64,000 nt of DNA from Crotalaria pallida (GCA_037953625.1 CM075655.1:25128001-25192000); one strand, 5' to 3'; counted from the first letter of the stretch, positions 24,002 to 35,621 are shown. The notes: generated by a model from the letters alone, not told the origin. Translations and numbers: made by a program.

Positions 24002-24643
24002 GTCCCAAAAAAATGTGGAAGTATTTACAACATATTTTTAAAGCGCAAAGAACTAGAAACGTATATAATGCCATTGTTACAATTTAGAGGGTGCTTCATA
24101 CCTACAATGTGTTTTGATACTATTTTAGCTCGATTTATGTTTCATGAGTCCAAATTAGCAATAAATATGGTCTCACGACTTGTGACTATGATACAATGAT
24201 GCTATTTTTTTCATCTCTTCTGCCATTTTGTTTAGATATTAATAACTCTTTTGCGGATAAAATATACAATTCAAATATGCATTAAATATATATTTTTTAG
24301 AATGATAGTCATAATTAAGATTTAAAAAAAAGGTAACATGGAAATTTACTAGCAAATTGAATACACGTAACATCACACCTCACGCCTTTTTAATAAAAAT
24401 ACATGAAATATGAAAATTAATTTTAGATATCTTAAAAGAAATAGCAACACTGGGATTTAAGTTTGTTTCATTCCAGAGAGGATAGTGTAAAAATTGAAAA
24501 TGGATAAAGATTGCAGGGGTAGTCCGAAGCAATTTCTCCAACATTAGCAAAGAGTTTATCCATTTTTACAAGTGTTTTCCATAATTACCAACTTGAGCAT
24601 CCGTGTTTTAGTATCGACGATAATTTTAACTGATTTATCTTCC
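22621..24643. other. Intergenic, no gene recognised
   Basis: The first 150 bp are CT-rich and look like the continuation of the sequence left of LARD1 (15330-15473), possibly a gene's 5' UTR. Two pieces sharing 'tgtcggaat' with gapped inverted repeats lie at 22858-22985. The stretch 23375-23425 (GGCCCG..CCCGAGGCGAG..GGAGCCCC) looks like transposon debris but I cannot place it. A GC-rich 'ccctccgggtactataggtcccttcggggt' type block lies at 23795-23850; its origin is unknown. No reading frame here looks real. Confidence 0.4.
23971..24000. repeat. (AT)n microsatellite
   Basis: About 14 AT dinucleotides in a row within AT-rich sequence. Confidence 0.9.
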
Positions 24644-24651
24644 TATATAAA
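24644..24651 (+). promoter_or_regulatory. TATA-like box upstream of the beta-galactosidase copy
   Basis: TATATAAA lies 61 bp before the ATG at 24705, a normal plant distance for a short 5' UTR. A processed copy would not normally bring this along, so it may be chance in AT-rich DNA, or the copy may derive from genomic DNA. Confidence 0.4.
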
Positions 24652-24704
24652 CTCCATGCTTTATTTCAATGAAGTAAAGATTGAATATACACAATATGTT
24701 TACA

Positions 24705-25685
24705 ATGAGTTCTTATTCATGGATTGGGATTTTTTTATTGGGATTAGCTCTGCTTTGCTCATGCTCTTCCGCAGAGGTTACTTATGATTCAAAAGCTCTC
24801 ATTATTAATGAAGAAAGACGCATCATTTTTTCTGGTGTCGTCCATTATCCACGAAGCACAGTGGAAATGTGGCCTAATATCATTCAAAATGCCAAGGACG
24901 GAGAGCTTGATGCCATTGAAACATGCATATTCTGGGACCGCCATGAACCTGTTCGGCGTGCATATGACTTCTCAGGGAATTTGGATTTTATCAAATTTCT
25001 CAAGTTAATCCAGGATGTCGGCTTGTTCGTCATTCTAAGGATTGGTCCTTATGTTTGTGCTGAATGGAACTATGGGGGCTTCCCATTGTGGCTACACAAT
25101 ATTCCTGGCATCGTGCTGAGAACAGATAACCCAATTTACAAGAATGAAATGCAAGTTTTCACTACAAAGATTGTGAACATGGCCAAAGAAGCAAAGTTGT
25201 TTGCATCACAAGGAGGACCCATTATCCTTTCTTAAATTGAGAATGAATATGGAAATGGCATGGGAGATTTCAAAGATCCAGTGAAGACTAGTGCTTATGT
25301 CAAATGGTGTGCACAAATGGCTATAGCGCAAAATATTGGTGTCCCATGGATCATGTGTCAGCAAAACGATGCTCCCCAACCTATGATTAACACTTGCAAT
25401 GAACACTATTGCGACCAATTCAAACATAATAACCCCAAAAGTCCCAAAATGTTCACCGAGAATTGGATTGGATGGTCACAAAAATGGGGGGAAAAGGCTC
25501 CACATATAACTCCAGAAGATTCAACTTTTTCAGTTGCACGCTTTTTCCAAACTGGGGGGATATTAAATAACTGCTACATGTACCATGGAGGAACCAACTT
25601 TGGCCGCACATCAGGAAGTCCAAATATAACAACATCTTATGACTATGATGCACCACTTGATGAGTATGGGAATTTGAATCAACCC
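24705..25685 (+). pseudogene. GH35 beta-galactosidase copy (BGAL7/15-like), truncated, one stop
   Basis: 327 codons from ATG 24705 (an in-frame ATG also at 24696), compared with about 820-850 in plant beta-galactosidases. GH35 enzymes remove terminal beta-galactose from cell-wall glycans outside the cell. Seen: a hydrophobic signal peptide (residues 1-23, 'AEVTYDS' after it), 'HYPRS', 'GPYVCAEWNYGGFP', the acid/base region IENEYG (Glu181) and the nucleophile region FTENW (Glu252), then 'YMYHGGTNFGRT' and 'YDYDAPLDEYGNLNQP'. 'NLNQP' points to the BGAL7/15 clade. TAA at 25233-25235 replaces the Gln (CAA) that normally precedes IENEYG. The frame has no intron, whereas plant BGAL genes have many, so a processed copy is likely (inference). 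It ends exactly where copia-1 begins. Confidence 0.88.
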
Positions 25686-25844
25686 TGTAGAATCAGCAAG
25701 GAACGCTGAGTTTTGATGACGACAAATTGCGCGAATGAAGTCGTATTGCGTAACGAGTAAAAACAACAACCCAGATTACGAGTCTGCTAACGTACCATAC
25801 CTTTAGATATCAAGCAGTGGTAGACTCAGGTGGTTAGCTCAGCT

Positions 25845-26340
25845 CAGATAGCAAGAAAGCTCAGTTCGGAAGGTGCTCAAAAAATGCTCAGCAAATGTAG
25901 TCGAACCAGCAGCAAGTCAGAAGCTCATAGGCAAGCTCGGAAGGTGCTCAGCAAATGTAGTCGAACCAACACCAAGTCAGCTCACATGCAAGCTCGGAAG
26001 GTTGGAGCTCGGAAGAAGCTACGGACGGGTGAAATATGAAATCATCAGCACGTCAGAAGTTTAGCTCGGAAGTTGCTCATTCTATAGCGTAACTCTTTGC
26101 TGAGGAAGCATCTTTCAGTTCAAGCTCGAACATTGGAGCTCGGCTCATGCTCGAATCTCAAGCTCCCTTTCAAGCTAGTCTGTAAAGCTTGACCAAAGCT
26201 CGGATGACAAAGTCAAACTCAAGCTCGAATGCAAAGCTCGGCCAAAGCTCGGATGTCAAAGGTCAAGCTTAAGCTCGGTTCACGTCAAGTCATCCGTTGC
26301 AGAAGCTCTGTTCAACTCGAAGCTCGGAGCTCATTACTGT
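25845..26340 (+). repeat. AGCTCGGA-type word cluster in the copia-1 LTR
   Basis: Around twenty copies of AAGCTCGGAAG, AAGCTCGAA and AGCTCGGATG-like words are spread with differing spacers, plus a longer 62-bp partial duplication near 25870-25985. It occupies the LTR region where the related copia has an ACTCGAGT cluster. The second cluster of this LTR (32565-32595) has AATCGATT-like words instead. Confidence 0.75.
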
Positions 26341-27769
26341 TGGCAATAAATGAAAGATCTGATTCAAAATTAAATCAAATCAAATCATTACTGTTGGAGA
26401 GGGAATCTCGTTAACATCAATTCCTCACGTGGTGAAATTTTTTCCTCCCTGATTCTTGGGTTTCAAAGTGAATTAAAAGGAATTGCCTCCTCCAACATCA
26501 GAGATAGAGAAAATACAAAAAAGAGAATCAACACATATACATTTGAAAAACCAGCATCTGAAAAAATTTTCTCTGAAAATTCTTTCTAAGTCTGAAACCT
26601 AGTTGCCTTTACACTGTAATATTCAAAAGTAACCGGTTTCGGAAGTTTGGAGCCAATAGTCCGCGACTGCTCTCGTGTTTGTTTGAAGAAGAGAAGGAGT
26701 CCTTGAAAGTGTCAAGAAAGTCTCCGCAGTGAAAGAGTTGAAGAGGTTCTTCAACCAGCAAAATCAAATTGGTTTGGGGTAGTGGTCAAGAGTTTGGTAC
26801 ACTATGTGACATGAATAGGTTTAGCGAGATAGGCTCTCTTGTAAATTCTATTGTAACCCATTATTTGATTTTGAGTAAAAACTCCCTAAGGTGTAGTGGA
26901 GACTGGACGTAGCTCTCAGTGGTGGAGAGTGAACCAGTATAAAAATCTTTGTGTCCTCTTTTATTGCTTTCCGCATTTTTGGTTTATGCATTAGTCGGTC
27001 ATTTAATCGGTCTTGCATAACTTCATTTTCGGTTGAAGTGTATTTGCTGTGATCCGCTGCTGTTGGACTCTCTAGCAAGTATACTAGATCGTACAATAGT
27101 AATATAATGTAAGTGAAATTATCGTCCCACGAGGATTGCAAATTGTTCAATTACTTTCACCTAAGAGTAGTTCTAAGTTCAATCTATTAAACTAAACTAT
27201 TAATTAAATTTGAATTTTTGAAATTAAATTAAAAATAAATAAAATACTGAAAAATAAAAAAGAATAAAGTCTATGAAAGAAAAGTGGTTAGGAACTTAGT
27301 TTCATTGCAGGCATCATTAATTAATTCTGAATTATTGTTTCTCCTTTAAATCATGAACAAACTCCTAAATTAGCAATTACTAGATCCCTCTTGTGTAATT
27401 ACTGTATATTATCCAACTTGATAAATCCTAATTCCTTAGAAATTTAAACCATTGAATAACCTTGATTAAGAACAGTGAATTCATGAAAAGTTACATAAAA
27501 ATCCAAAAGTATTCCTACAAGGATAATTATGTTGTTTGATTGCATGACCTATTCTAAACCCTAATTTTCAAATTCAGAATTTAGAGATCCAAAACACAAA
27601 TTGATCAGGTTCATGCATAATATTAAAAACACAATCAAACACATGATTTAAAACTGGAAAAACACTAATTCATAAATTAAAATAATTATCCATGCAAATC
27701 CACCATGTCCCTAGCACAAGAGTTTAGTTACACATCATTGTTCTGAGGAACCTTAAAATGGAAGGTCCT

Positions 27770-28720
27770 CCCACGACCTCCCAACGAGGACCGGTCCCAC
27801 AACCTCCCAACAAGGACCGGTTGAGGGAAGGTCCCCCATGACCTCCCAACCTCCTAACGAGGACCGGTCCCACGACCTCCCAACCACCTAACGAGGACCG
27901 GTCCCACAACCTCTCAACAAGGACCGGTTGAGGGAAGGTCTCCCATGACCTCCCAACCTCCTAACAAGGACTGGTCCCACGACCTCCCAACAAGGACCGG
28001 TTGAGGGAAGGTCTCCCATGACCTCCCAACGGGGACCGGTCCCGCAACCTCCCAACGAGGACCGGTCCCACGACCTCCCAACGAGGACCGGTTGAGGGAA
28101 GGTCTCCCATGACCTCCCAACCTCCTAACGAGGACCGGTCCCATGACCTCCCAATGAGGACCGGTTGAGGAAAGGTCTCCCATGACCTCCCAACCTCCCA
28201 GCGGGGACTGGTCCCACGACCTCCCAACGGGGACCGGTCCCACGACCTCCTAACGGGGACCGGTCCCACGACCTCCCAACGAGGACCGGTTGAGGGAAGG
28301 TCTCCCATGACCTCCCAATCTCATAACGAGGACCGGTCCCACAACCTCCTAACGAGGACCGGTCCCACGACCTCCCAACGAGGACCGGTTGAGGGAAGGT
28401 CTCCCATGACCTCCCAACCTCCCAACGGGGACCGGTCCCACGACCTCCCAACGAGGACCGGTTGAGGGAAGGTCTCCCATGACCTCCCAACCTCCTAACG
28501 AGGACCAGTCCCATGACCTCCCAACGAGGACCGGTTGAGGGAAGGTCTCCCATAACCTCCCAACCTCCCAACGGGGACCGGTCCCACGACCTCCCAACGA
28601 GGACCGGTCCCACGACCTCCCAACGAGATCTGGTCAAGGGAAGGCCTCCCATGACCTCCCAAGGAGGACCGGTTGAGGGAAGGTCCCCCGTGACCTCCCA
28701 GCTAGGACCGGCCAAAGGAA
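27770..28720. repeat. Minisatellite array of GACCTCCCAACGAGGACCGGT units
   Basis: Units of 26 bp (gacctcccaacgaggaccgg + tcccac) are mixed with 39-bp units (gacctcccaacgaggaccgg + ttgagggaaggtctcccat) and versions with an extra cctcctaac. Each unit centres on ACCGGT; the 26-bp type forms GGGACCGGTCCC or GGACCGGTCC palindromes. Stop-free frames through this array are artefacts of the repeat. Confidence 0.93.
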
Positions 28721-29021
28721 GGTCCTCCCTTTCGGCCTCTCAATCGGACCGGCCCATAAAGGAAGGTTCCTCTTGACCTTCCTCGAGCATACATTGAAGG
28801 CCTAGTGAGGCCCTCGCGACCGGACCGGCCCCAACCACTGTGGTAGGTCCGGTCCAAAACACGATCCTTCCTTACTTGTTCCACAACCACCCCGGTTGTA
28901 GCAAGTCACATCAAGTGTCACTTCCAAACCTCTGGCTCTAGCTGACTCCGTCGACTGACAAGGGCGACGACGTCTAATCGACGACATGACCACTGATGGC
29001 TATCATAGCCCATTTTTCACT

Positions 29022-29029
29022 ATAAATAC
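29022..29029 (+). promoter_or_regulatory. TATA box, 5' LTR of the minisatellite element
   Basis: TATAAATA in the context CACTATAAATACCCC; the same sequence occurs at 31479-31486 in the 3' LTR. It probably drives element transcription. Confidence 0.7.
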
Positions 29030-29442
29030 CCCTCACCTGAATGGTGCTAGGGGGGAAGAGACGACCTCTCCCCATCACTCCTCCTTCCGGGCCGACCTGA
29101 TTCGCCCCTCTCCCACTTCTCTCTATTCTCAAGAACTACGTGTGGCTTGATCCCCTTTTCACTAGGGGTACGTAGGACCGGGGCCACCCCCGCCAGCTAC
29201 AACAACCCACGACCCACGTTGTGATGTTTCATCAAGACCGGATCAACTAACCTGGTTCATTTCCGCTCGCTCAGACTGGTCAACCTCCCCAGCCAAAACA
29301 TCCACGTCAGCAAGTCCATCCGCCCTACCTCAGAGACTTAACAAGTAGCTGGACCAGCCAAGGAGACAACCTCCCAGTCAATCGACTGGACAACCTTCCA
29401 ATCAACCTTCGAGTCAACTTCCCGCCAGAAACGACTGAACAT

Positions 29443-29460
29443 TGGCGCCCACCGTGGGGC
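29443..29460 (+). other. Primer binding site-like sequence, minisatellite element
   Basis: TGGCGCCCACCGTGGGGC, one base after the LTR end. The TGGCGCC start is typical of plant gypsy primer sites; the exact tRNA is not determined. Confidence 0.75.
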
Positions 29461-30034
29461 ACAAGTTTACAAATTTCTACCCCGCGTCTCTATAAGGAAG
29501 ACCGTGAGCCCGGTCAGACTGCGCGATCGGCCTCCCGTCCTGGGAAGCATATGGGAAAATCCCGTATGGGACCTACTGGTAACCATGTCCTACGTCGCAT
29601 GCTGACATGGACCCAACCAAGGCATTCACCCGTTTGCTCGGACCGGTCTCTTAGACCTCACACGAACACGCCTTCCCTACACGGAAGCAGGCGCGGACTA
29701 GGCTATAAAAAGAGTGCCTTCCCTCCGCACACACAGACCCGGCCCTTTGTCCACACGTACCAGCATCTGAATCAAGCATAGCTTACCCGGTCTAGCTCAA
29801 GCTCCCTAAAGGGGCGCCAGCTAGCTCGGCCTTCTCAACCCCGAGAGGTGGAGAAGCCGAGTAAAGGCTCCACACCCGGACCAGTCAAGGAGAACTCGAC
29901 CTGGACGAAGCGATTGACCCGCCACTAATTCCACGTGGAACGATACCGATTTCATGCGGCACCCAAGCTTTAACCACATCAATAAGACAGGCAACCCGCT
30001 TCACCACGTGAACGGCTTCCCGTCTGGAGGGCAA

Positions 30035-30597
30035 CTGTTATGGAGGTTCCTAAGTCAAATCACGCACACGTGGCATCCCCCGTGTCTCCAACCGGACCAG
30101 ACCGAGTCGTGGCGTTTCCCTAGTGTCCGACCGGACCAGGCCGGCTAATGACGTTTTCCTTAGTGTCCGAAAAATACATTCCTAAAATGCTTGGAAGGTC
30201 GTGTACTTGGAAGGTCGTGAACTTAGACCGGCAACTCGCTCAGACACCGACCGACCTACCAGTCTGGGGGCAACTGTTCTGAGGAACCTTAAAATGGAAG
30301 GTCCTCCCACGACCTCCCAATGAGGACCGGTCCCACAACCTCCCAACAAGGACCGGCTGTTATGGAGGTACCTAAGTCAAATCACGCACACGTGGCATCC
30401 CCCCGTGTGTCCAACCGGACCGGACCGAGTCGTGGCGTTTCCCTAGTGTCCGACCGAACCAGGCCGGCTAATGACGTTTTCCTTAGTGTCCAAAAAATAC
30501 ATTCCTAAAATGCTTGGAAGGTCGTGTACTTGGAAGGTCGTGAACTTAGACCGGCAACTCGCTTGGACAGCGACCGACCTACCAGTCTGGGGGCAAC
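30035..30597 (+). repeat. Duplicated interior end plus 83-bp LTR stub
   Basis: The last about 240 bp of the interior (30035-30274, ending in the PPT-like GGGGGCAAC) occur again at 30358-30597. Between the copies sits an 83-bp piece of LTR start (30275-30357). The result is two PPT-LTR junctions in a row, only the second with a full LTR. Confidence 0.85.
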
Positions 30598-31899
30598 TGT
30601 TCTGAGGAACCTTAAAATGGAAGGTCCTCCCACGACCTCCCAACGAAGACCGGTCCCACAACCTCCCAACAAGGACCGGTTGAGGGAAGGTCTCCCATGA
30701 CCTCCTAACCTCCTAACGAGGACCGGTCCCACGACCTCCCAACCTCCTAACGAGGACCGGTCCCACAACCTCTCAACAAGGACCGATTGAGGGAAGGTCT
30801 CCCATGACCTCCCAACCTCCTAACGAGGACCGGTCCCACAACCTCTCAACAAGGACCGGTTGAGGGAAGGTCTCCCGTGACCTCCCAACCTCCTAACGAG
30901 GACCGGTCCCATGACCTCCCAACAAGGACCGGTTGAGGGAAGGTCTCCCATGACCTCCCAACCTCCCAACGGGGACCGGTCCCACGACCTCCCAACGAGG
31001 ACCGGTCCCACGACCTCCCAACGAGGACCGGTTGAGGGAAGGTCTCCCATGACCTCCCAACCTCCTAACGAGGACCGATCCCACAACCTCCTAACGAGGA
31101 CCGGTCCCTTGACCTCCCAAGGAGGACCGGTTGAGGGAAGGTCCCCCGTGACCTCCCAGCTAGGACCGGCCAAAGGAAGGTCCTCCCTTTCGGCCTCTCA
31201 ATCGGACCGGCCCATAAAGGAAGGTTCCTCTTGACCTTCCTCGAGCATACATTGAAGGCCTAGTGAGGCCCCCGCGACCGGACCGGCCCCAACCACTGTG
31301 GTAGGTCCGGTCCAAAACACGATCCTTCCTTACTTGTTCCACAACCACCCCGGTTGTAGCAAGTCACATCAAGTGTCACTTCCAAACCTCTGGCTCTAGC
31401 TGACTCCGTCGACTGACAAGGGCGACGACGTCTAATCGACGACATGACCACTGATGGCTATCATAGCCCATTTTTCACTATAAATACCCCTCACCTGAAT
31501 GGTGCTAGGGGGGAAGAGACGACCTCTCCCCATCACTCCTCCTTCCGGGCCGACCTGATTCGCCCCTCTCCCACTTCTCTCTATTCTCAAGAACTACGTG
31601 TGGTTTGATCCCCTTTTCACTAGGGGTACGTAGGACCGGGGCCACCCCCGCCAGCTACAACAACCCACGACCCACGTTGTGATGTTTCATCAAGACCGGA
31701 TCAACTTACCCGGTTCACTTCCGCTCGCTCAGACTGGTCAACCTCCCCAGCCAAAACATCCACGTCAGCAAGTCCATCCGCCCTACCTCAGAGACTTAAC
31801 AATTAGCTGGACCAGCCAAGGAGACAACCTCCCAGTCAACCGACCGGACAACCTTCCAATCAACCTTCGAGTCAACCTCCCTCCATAAACGACCGAACA
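30598..31899 (+). repeat. 3' LTR of the minisatellite element
   Basis: Same as the 5' LTR but with a shorter minisatellite (about 30625-31150). Outside the array the two LTRs are nearly identical by eye. Confidence 0.9.
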
Positions 31900-32743
31900 A
31901 TCATAGAAGAAAGAAACAAAACTGAAATAATGGAATTCCTTCCTAAATTACCACTAATTCTGCTCTAAATCTTCAATCTTCAATGAATTCCTCCTTCAAA
32001 TTACTCCTAATTTGTGTAATCTCCCTTCTAAAAGCTCTCTAATGACTGGTAACCTAATTCTTTAACGTAGAATAAATACATAAAATACAAATGCTAATAG
32101 AATCCTCCAAAATTGCTCAGAATTTGGCCCAATTGGGCTTTCTCGAGTCACGCGCGCTTGGGCGTATGTGGTTGCACTCCTGGGCGCGCGCCATCCGATA
32201 ACCAGGAATCAGCGAAGCAAGCATGCCTGGGCGCTCGGTCCATGTGCCTGGGCGTAGAAATATTTTTCGACTCCGTTTCTCTCCGTTTTTGTGTCATTTT
32301 CAAGGTCTTCTCATGCTCTTCTCAGCTCCAATAATATTTTCTCCAAATAAAGCTCCAAAAGCACCTGAAACATACCCAAAACGGATCAAAACGTTCAAAG
32401 GACTCTATAAAACTAAAAATTCCTAAAACTAATACAAATTACCTATATTTACAAGAGAAACAAGCCAAAACCATAGCAAAAGGAAGTGAAATTAAGCCCA
32501 AAAACATCATATATTAGACCCAAATCAGCTGCAAAATCTGATTCTGTGTACTACAGTTCGGATAATCGATTAATCGTATAGATAATCGATGATCGAATTC
32601 TGCTCGCACTTTATCGACCTTTTATAAAACTAGCAAGTATATTTCATCTGTTTTCAATCTTATCCGAAAAATTGGTACTATTGCTTTGAATTACTATTCA
32701 CCCCCTCTAGTAATTGTTAGACCGCTTGTTGGTTTCCAACAAG

Positions 32744-32755
32744 TGGTATCAGAGC
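32744..32755 (+). other. Primer binding site, initiator tRNA-Met (copia-1)
   Basis: TGGTATCAGAGC, two bases after the LTR end, the usual primer site of plant copia elements. Confidence 0.93.
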
Positions 32756-32807
32756 TCGGTTGAAAGATCGAGTGTAAAAACTTTTTCGAAAAGATTCGAA
32801 GGAAACC

Positions 32808-33784
32808 ATGAGTTCTAACAATCCTTTTGGAGGCGAAGGCTCTTCAATAAACCGTCCACCACTATTTAACGGTGATGGATATGCTTATTGGAATGCTTGG
32901 ATGAAAATTGTTATCAAAGCTATAGATATGGATATTTGGGATTCTATTGAAAATGGTGCGCATGTTCCTAAACGAAAAATCGGAGAGGATGTTGTAGAAA
33001 TCCCAAGGGCAAGCTGGAATGATGATGATAAAAAGAGAGTTTCATATGATTTAAAAGCCAAAAACATCATCACTTCAGCCCTATCTTATGATGAATTTTT
33101 CCGAGTTTCACATTGCAAAAATGCCAAAAAAATGTGGGACATTCTACAACTTACTCACGAAGGGACCAGTGAGGTTAGACGAGCCAGATTGAATACGTTA
33201 ATCCATGAATATGAGCTATTTCGCATGCAACCAAATGAATCTATTAATGACATGTAAAAGCGATTTAATCATATCATAAACCATCTCATTTCTCTCGGTA
33301 AAACATTTTTAAAATCTGAAATTATTATCAAAGTGTTGAGATGTTTGAGAAGGGAATGGCAGCCCAAGGTGACAGCTATCATGGAATCAAAAGACTTGGA
33401 CTCCCAGGACATAGCAACACTGTTCGGTAAACTTCAAGAGCACGAGATGGAGCTCGAACGCCTAACCATGCATGAAGAGTGGGACAGAAAGAAAAAGGGT
33501 ATGTCTCTCAAAGCCTCCGCCAAGCCATCAAAAGTAAGCGAAGACTCCTCAGACAGTGACTCGAGTTCAGATATGGACGAGGAAAGCTTTGGTCTCATGG
33601 TCAAAAAGTTTGGAAAATTTTTCAAAAACAAAAGAAGTTTTAAAGGTAAAAACAAACAGACCAAAAATTTCCATCATAAGAGCTCGAAAGAAAGAATCAA
33701 ATTCCATGAGTGTGGTGAACCGGGGCACATAAGAGCTTACTGTCCCAAGCTTCACAAGAAAGGCAGTGCTGAAAAAAAGAATGG
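32808..33784 (+). pseudogene. copia-1 gag, N-terminal part, interrupted
   Basis: Starts at ATG 32808 with the copia gag N-terminus ('PPLFNGDGYAYWNAWM'). TAA at 33255-33257 replaces the CAA present in copia-3 at the same site; the frame then stays open to 33784, where solo LTR A is inserted. The zinc-knuckle region (33697-33735) has its first Cys changed to Phe (F-x2-C-x4-H-x4-C). The reading frame resumes after A at 54886 and is cut again at 55100. Related to the copia-3 gag at 48423. Confidence 0.9.
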
Positions 33785-34045
33785 TGTAACACCCCTAATA
33801 TTCGTATCCCAAATAACCAAGAAATTAATTATAACAATTATTTTATAATTGCTTTTGAAGGTTTTAGTTTTTGTACATTATGTGTTTTTACTATATAAAA
33901 ATATGAGATATATTTTTATATGGTTATTTTGTACAAAAATGTGAATATTGTAATTTAGTCCTTGGGTTGGGACCTAATTGCAATATTAAAAAGGTTTTTG
34001 AAGAAAGAGTAATTAAATTATTAATTTTTGAATTTTACCAGTATG

Positions 34046-35535
34046 TAACCGGTTAGAAGGGCTTTGTAACCGGTTACACGATGAACTCAGAAACTGGGTT
34101 AGTGGATTTTGATGAGTAATCACTTGATTAATCCAAAATTCGCCACGATTACTGCATGGGATGAGTGGAAATACACGCGTCCATCTGCATGTTCATCTAA
34201 TTTGTCTATAAATAGTGGAATTGCTGAAGAATCAAGGGTTGATTGCTGCAATTTTTGTTGAAGAAGGGTAATTAGGGTTCCAAATTCGTTCTGAGCAATT
34301 CGTCTTCTTCTTTGAGAGTTAGAGAGTGAAACACACCTTTCTGGAAAGCTTAAATCAAGAGCTTTCCAGTGATATACACCTTGTAAGTTGAGTGTTCGTG
34401 TGGGTGGAGGAATCAAGATTGGAAGCTAAGAGTTTGAGTCTGAGTTCTCTGTTGTTCTGGTTCTGGAAGCTGAATTCCAGATTCGATTTTGGTAAGCATA
34501 GTTAACCTTTAAGTCTCAAACCTTTTTGATTCTCTAGTGCATGTTACCTATATTGTGCCCTAATTGGTTTCCCCAACTTCTTTGGCCAATTGCTATGTCA
34601 AATCTTCTGGTTTTTGGACCCTGTCAAACCTGTTGTGGACTGAAAATGGAGATTGTGGATTCTGGGGAGATCTGGCAAATTCTAGTGATTAGATTCATCA
34701 AGCACGAACCTAAGGTAAGGGGGAAGCTTACTATTTGCTAGAATGAGAATAAATTGTGGTAGAATATAGGATGAGTCACCAAGAGACTCAAAGGGCATAA
34801 GTTGAAATGGTTAGATGGATTGGAGGCCAATTTGAGCTCAATTGATGTTTTGAGCAATGTTAATTGAATGCATGCAAGCTATGTTGATGTTGATTTCATG
34901 ACTTACTTGGATATTATGTGAATTGATGCATTAAGTTGTGAAATATGTGCAATTATGTGCAATTTGTGTATCCAAATTGAATGCATGCAAGATAGATATG
35001 TTTCTGTGTTTAAACATATTTATTTAAGGTATATGTACTCTGTTAAAGGTTGAAATTTGGTTAGATTTGAGTAGTGAAGAGAATGGTTTGTTGAAACTCA
35101 TGTTTTAGTGTCAGACTGCATAATCTAACCGGTTACTCGATATTCGTAACAGGTTAGACCCTGTTAAAATGCAAAAGAAAATAAGTTTACAAAATCAGCA
35201 TTGTGGTCTTACAAATCCTACTCAAATCTAGACCTTAATTTCATGGAAAACAATCTGAAAATAAGTTGATTACACTGTTATAGTTCAGATTGCAGTTAAA
35301 GAGTTAATACCTTAAGGTAATGAGATAGTTTCAAGAGGAAATTATGCTCATTGGACATGAAATGTGATTTAGACTTTTGAATGATATAAACAGTGGTTTT
35401 GAGGTATAAACATTGTTAAACTGGTTTATGGATTGGGTAGGGAATTCAAGAAAAAGGGTTTTCTGAATTACAATGGTAAACAGTTCAGGTCTGTAATTCT
35501 AACCGGTTAGCCTGGAACTGTAACCGGTTAGTACC
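34046..35535. repeat. TAACCGGTTA palindromic words in solo LTR A
   Basis: Three pairs of the word: about 34046-34078, 35126-35158 (second copy mutated to TAACAGGTTA) and 35500-35532. Spacers are unrelated. Confidence 0.85.
34207..34214 (+). promoter_or_regulatory. TATA box of solo LTR A
   Basis: TATAAATA in GTCTATAAATAGTGG, followed about 280 bp downstream by a splice-donor-like TTTTG|GTAAGC (about 34491) and at about 34715 by CTAAG|GTAAGG. Confidence 0.55.
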
Positions 35536-35621
35536 TGAATCTGAAAAATAAAAAGTTAAGTTTTTGAATACCATTGACTTTGTTTTACCCAATCTAAGTT
35601 TAAGGGCATGTTTTGAGACAA

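Larger units (their letters stand above)
27739..29441 (+). repeat. 5' LTR of the minisatellite element
   Basis: About 950 bp of minisatellite (27770-28720) sit in the U3-like part. A TATA box TATAAATA (29022-29029) and the transcribed-like remainder follow. Confidence 0.9.
27739..31899 (+). mobile_element. Minisatellite-bearing non-autonomous LTR element
   Basis: LTRs 27739-29441 (1703 bp) and 30598-31899 (1302 bp), starting TGTTCTGAGGAACC and ending GA.CGA.TGAACA / CCGAACA. Target duplication ATCAT (27734-27738 and 31900-31904). A PBS-like TGGCGCCCACCGTGGGGC follows the 5' LTR and a PPT-like CTGGGGGCAAC precedes the 3' LTR. The interior is about 0.8 kb without coding potential, so the element is non-autonomous. 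Strand follows from PBS and PPT order. Its autonomous partner is unknown; the PBS resembles ones seen in Tat-like elements but I cannot assign the tRNA. Confidence 0.88.
27061..32527 (-). mobile_element. Athila-like solo LTR (LARD family), minus strand, interrupted
   Basis: The minus-strand LTR runs from TGATTTGGGT (32527 downward) to CCAACA at 27061, with a perfect 5-bp target duplication GCTGC (27056-27060 and 32528-32532). Only one LTR is present, so it is a solo LTR left by LTR-LTR recombination. It is split by the minisatellite element 27739-31899. The outer parts align with 15474-16823 in reverse, including a GC-rich word island at about 32140-32250. Confidence 0.92.
25686..32741 (+). 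mobile_element. copia-1 (Sire-like) 5' LTR, interrupted
   Basis: Starts TGTAGAATC at 25686, immediately after the beta-galactosidase sequence, and shares 'GTTTTGATGA.GACAA' with the LTR start of the copia at 36810. It ends at 32741 in TTGGTTTCCAACA, followed by the primer site. Without the inserted solo LTR (27061-32527 plus 5 bp) it is about 1.59 kb, close to the 1545 bp of the related copia LTRs. The rest of copia-1 is the gag pieces at 32808-33784 and 54886-55099; its pol and 3' LTR are not in the window. Confidence 0.85.

Noticed and set aside
27770..28720. CRISPR-like array
   Set aside because: Plant nuclear DNA; units are direct minisatellite repeats without unique spacers.
27724..28776. 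Long open frames through the ACCGGT minisatellite
   Set aside because: Open in several frames and on both strands because the unit lacks stops; encoded peptides are pure repeat.
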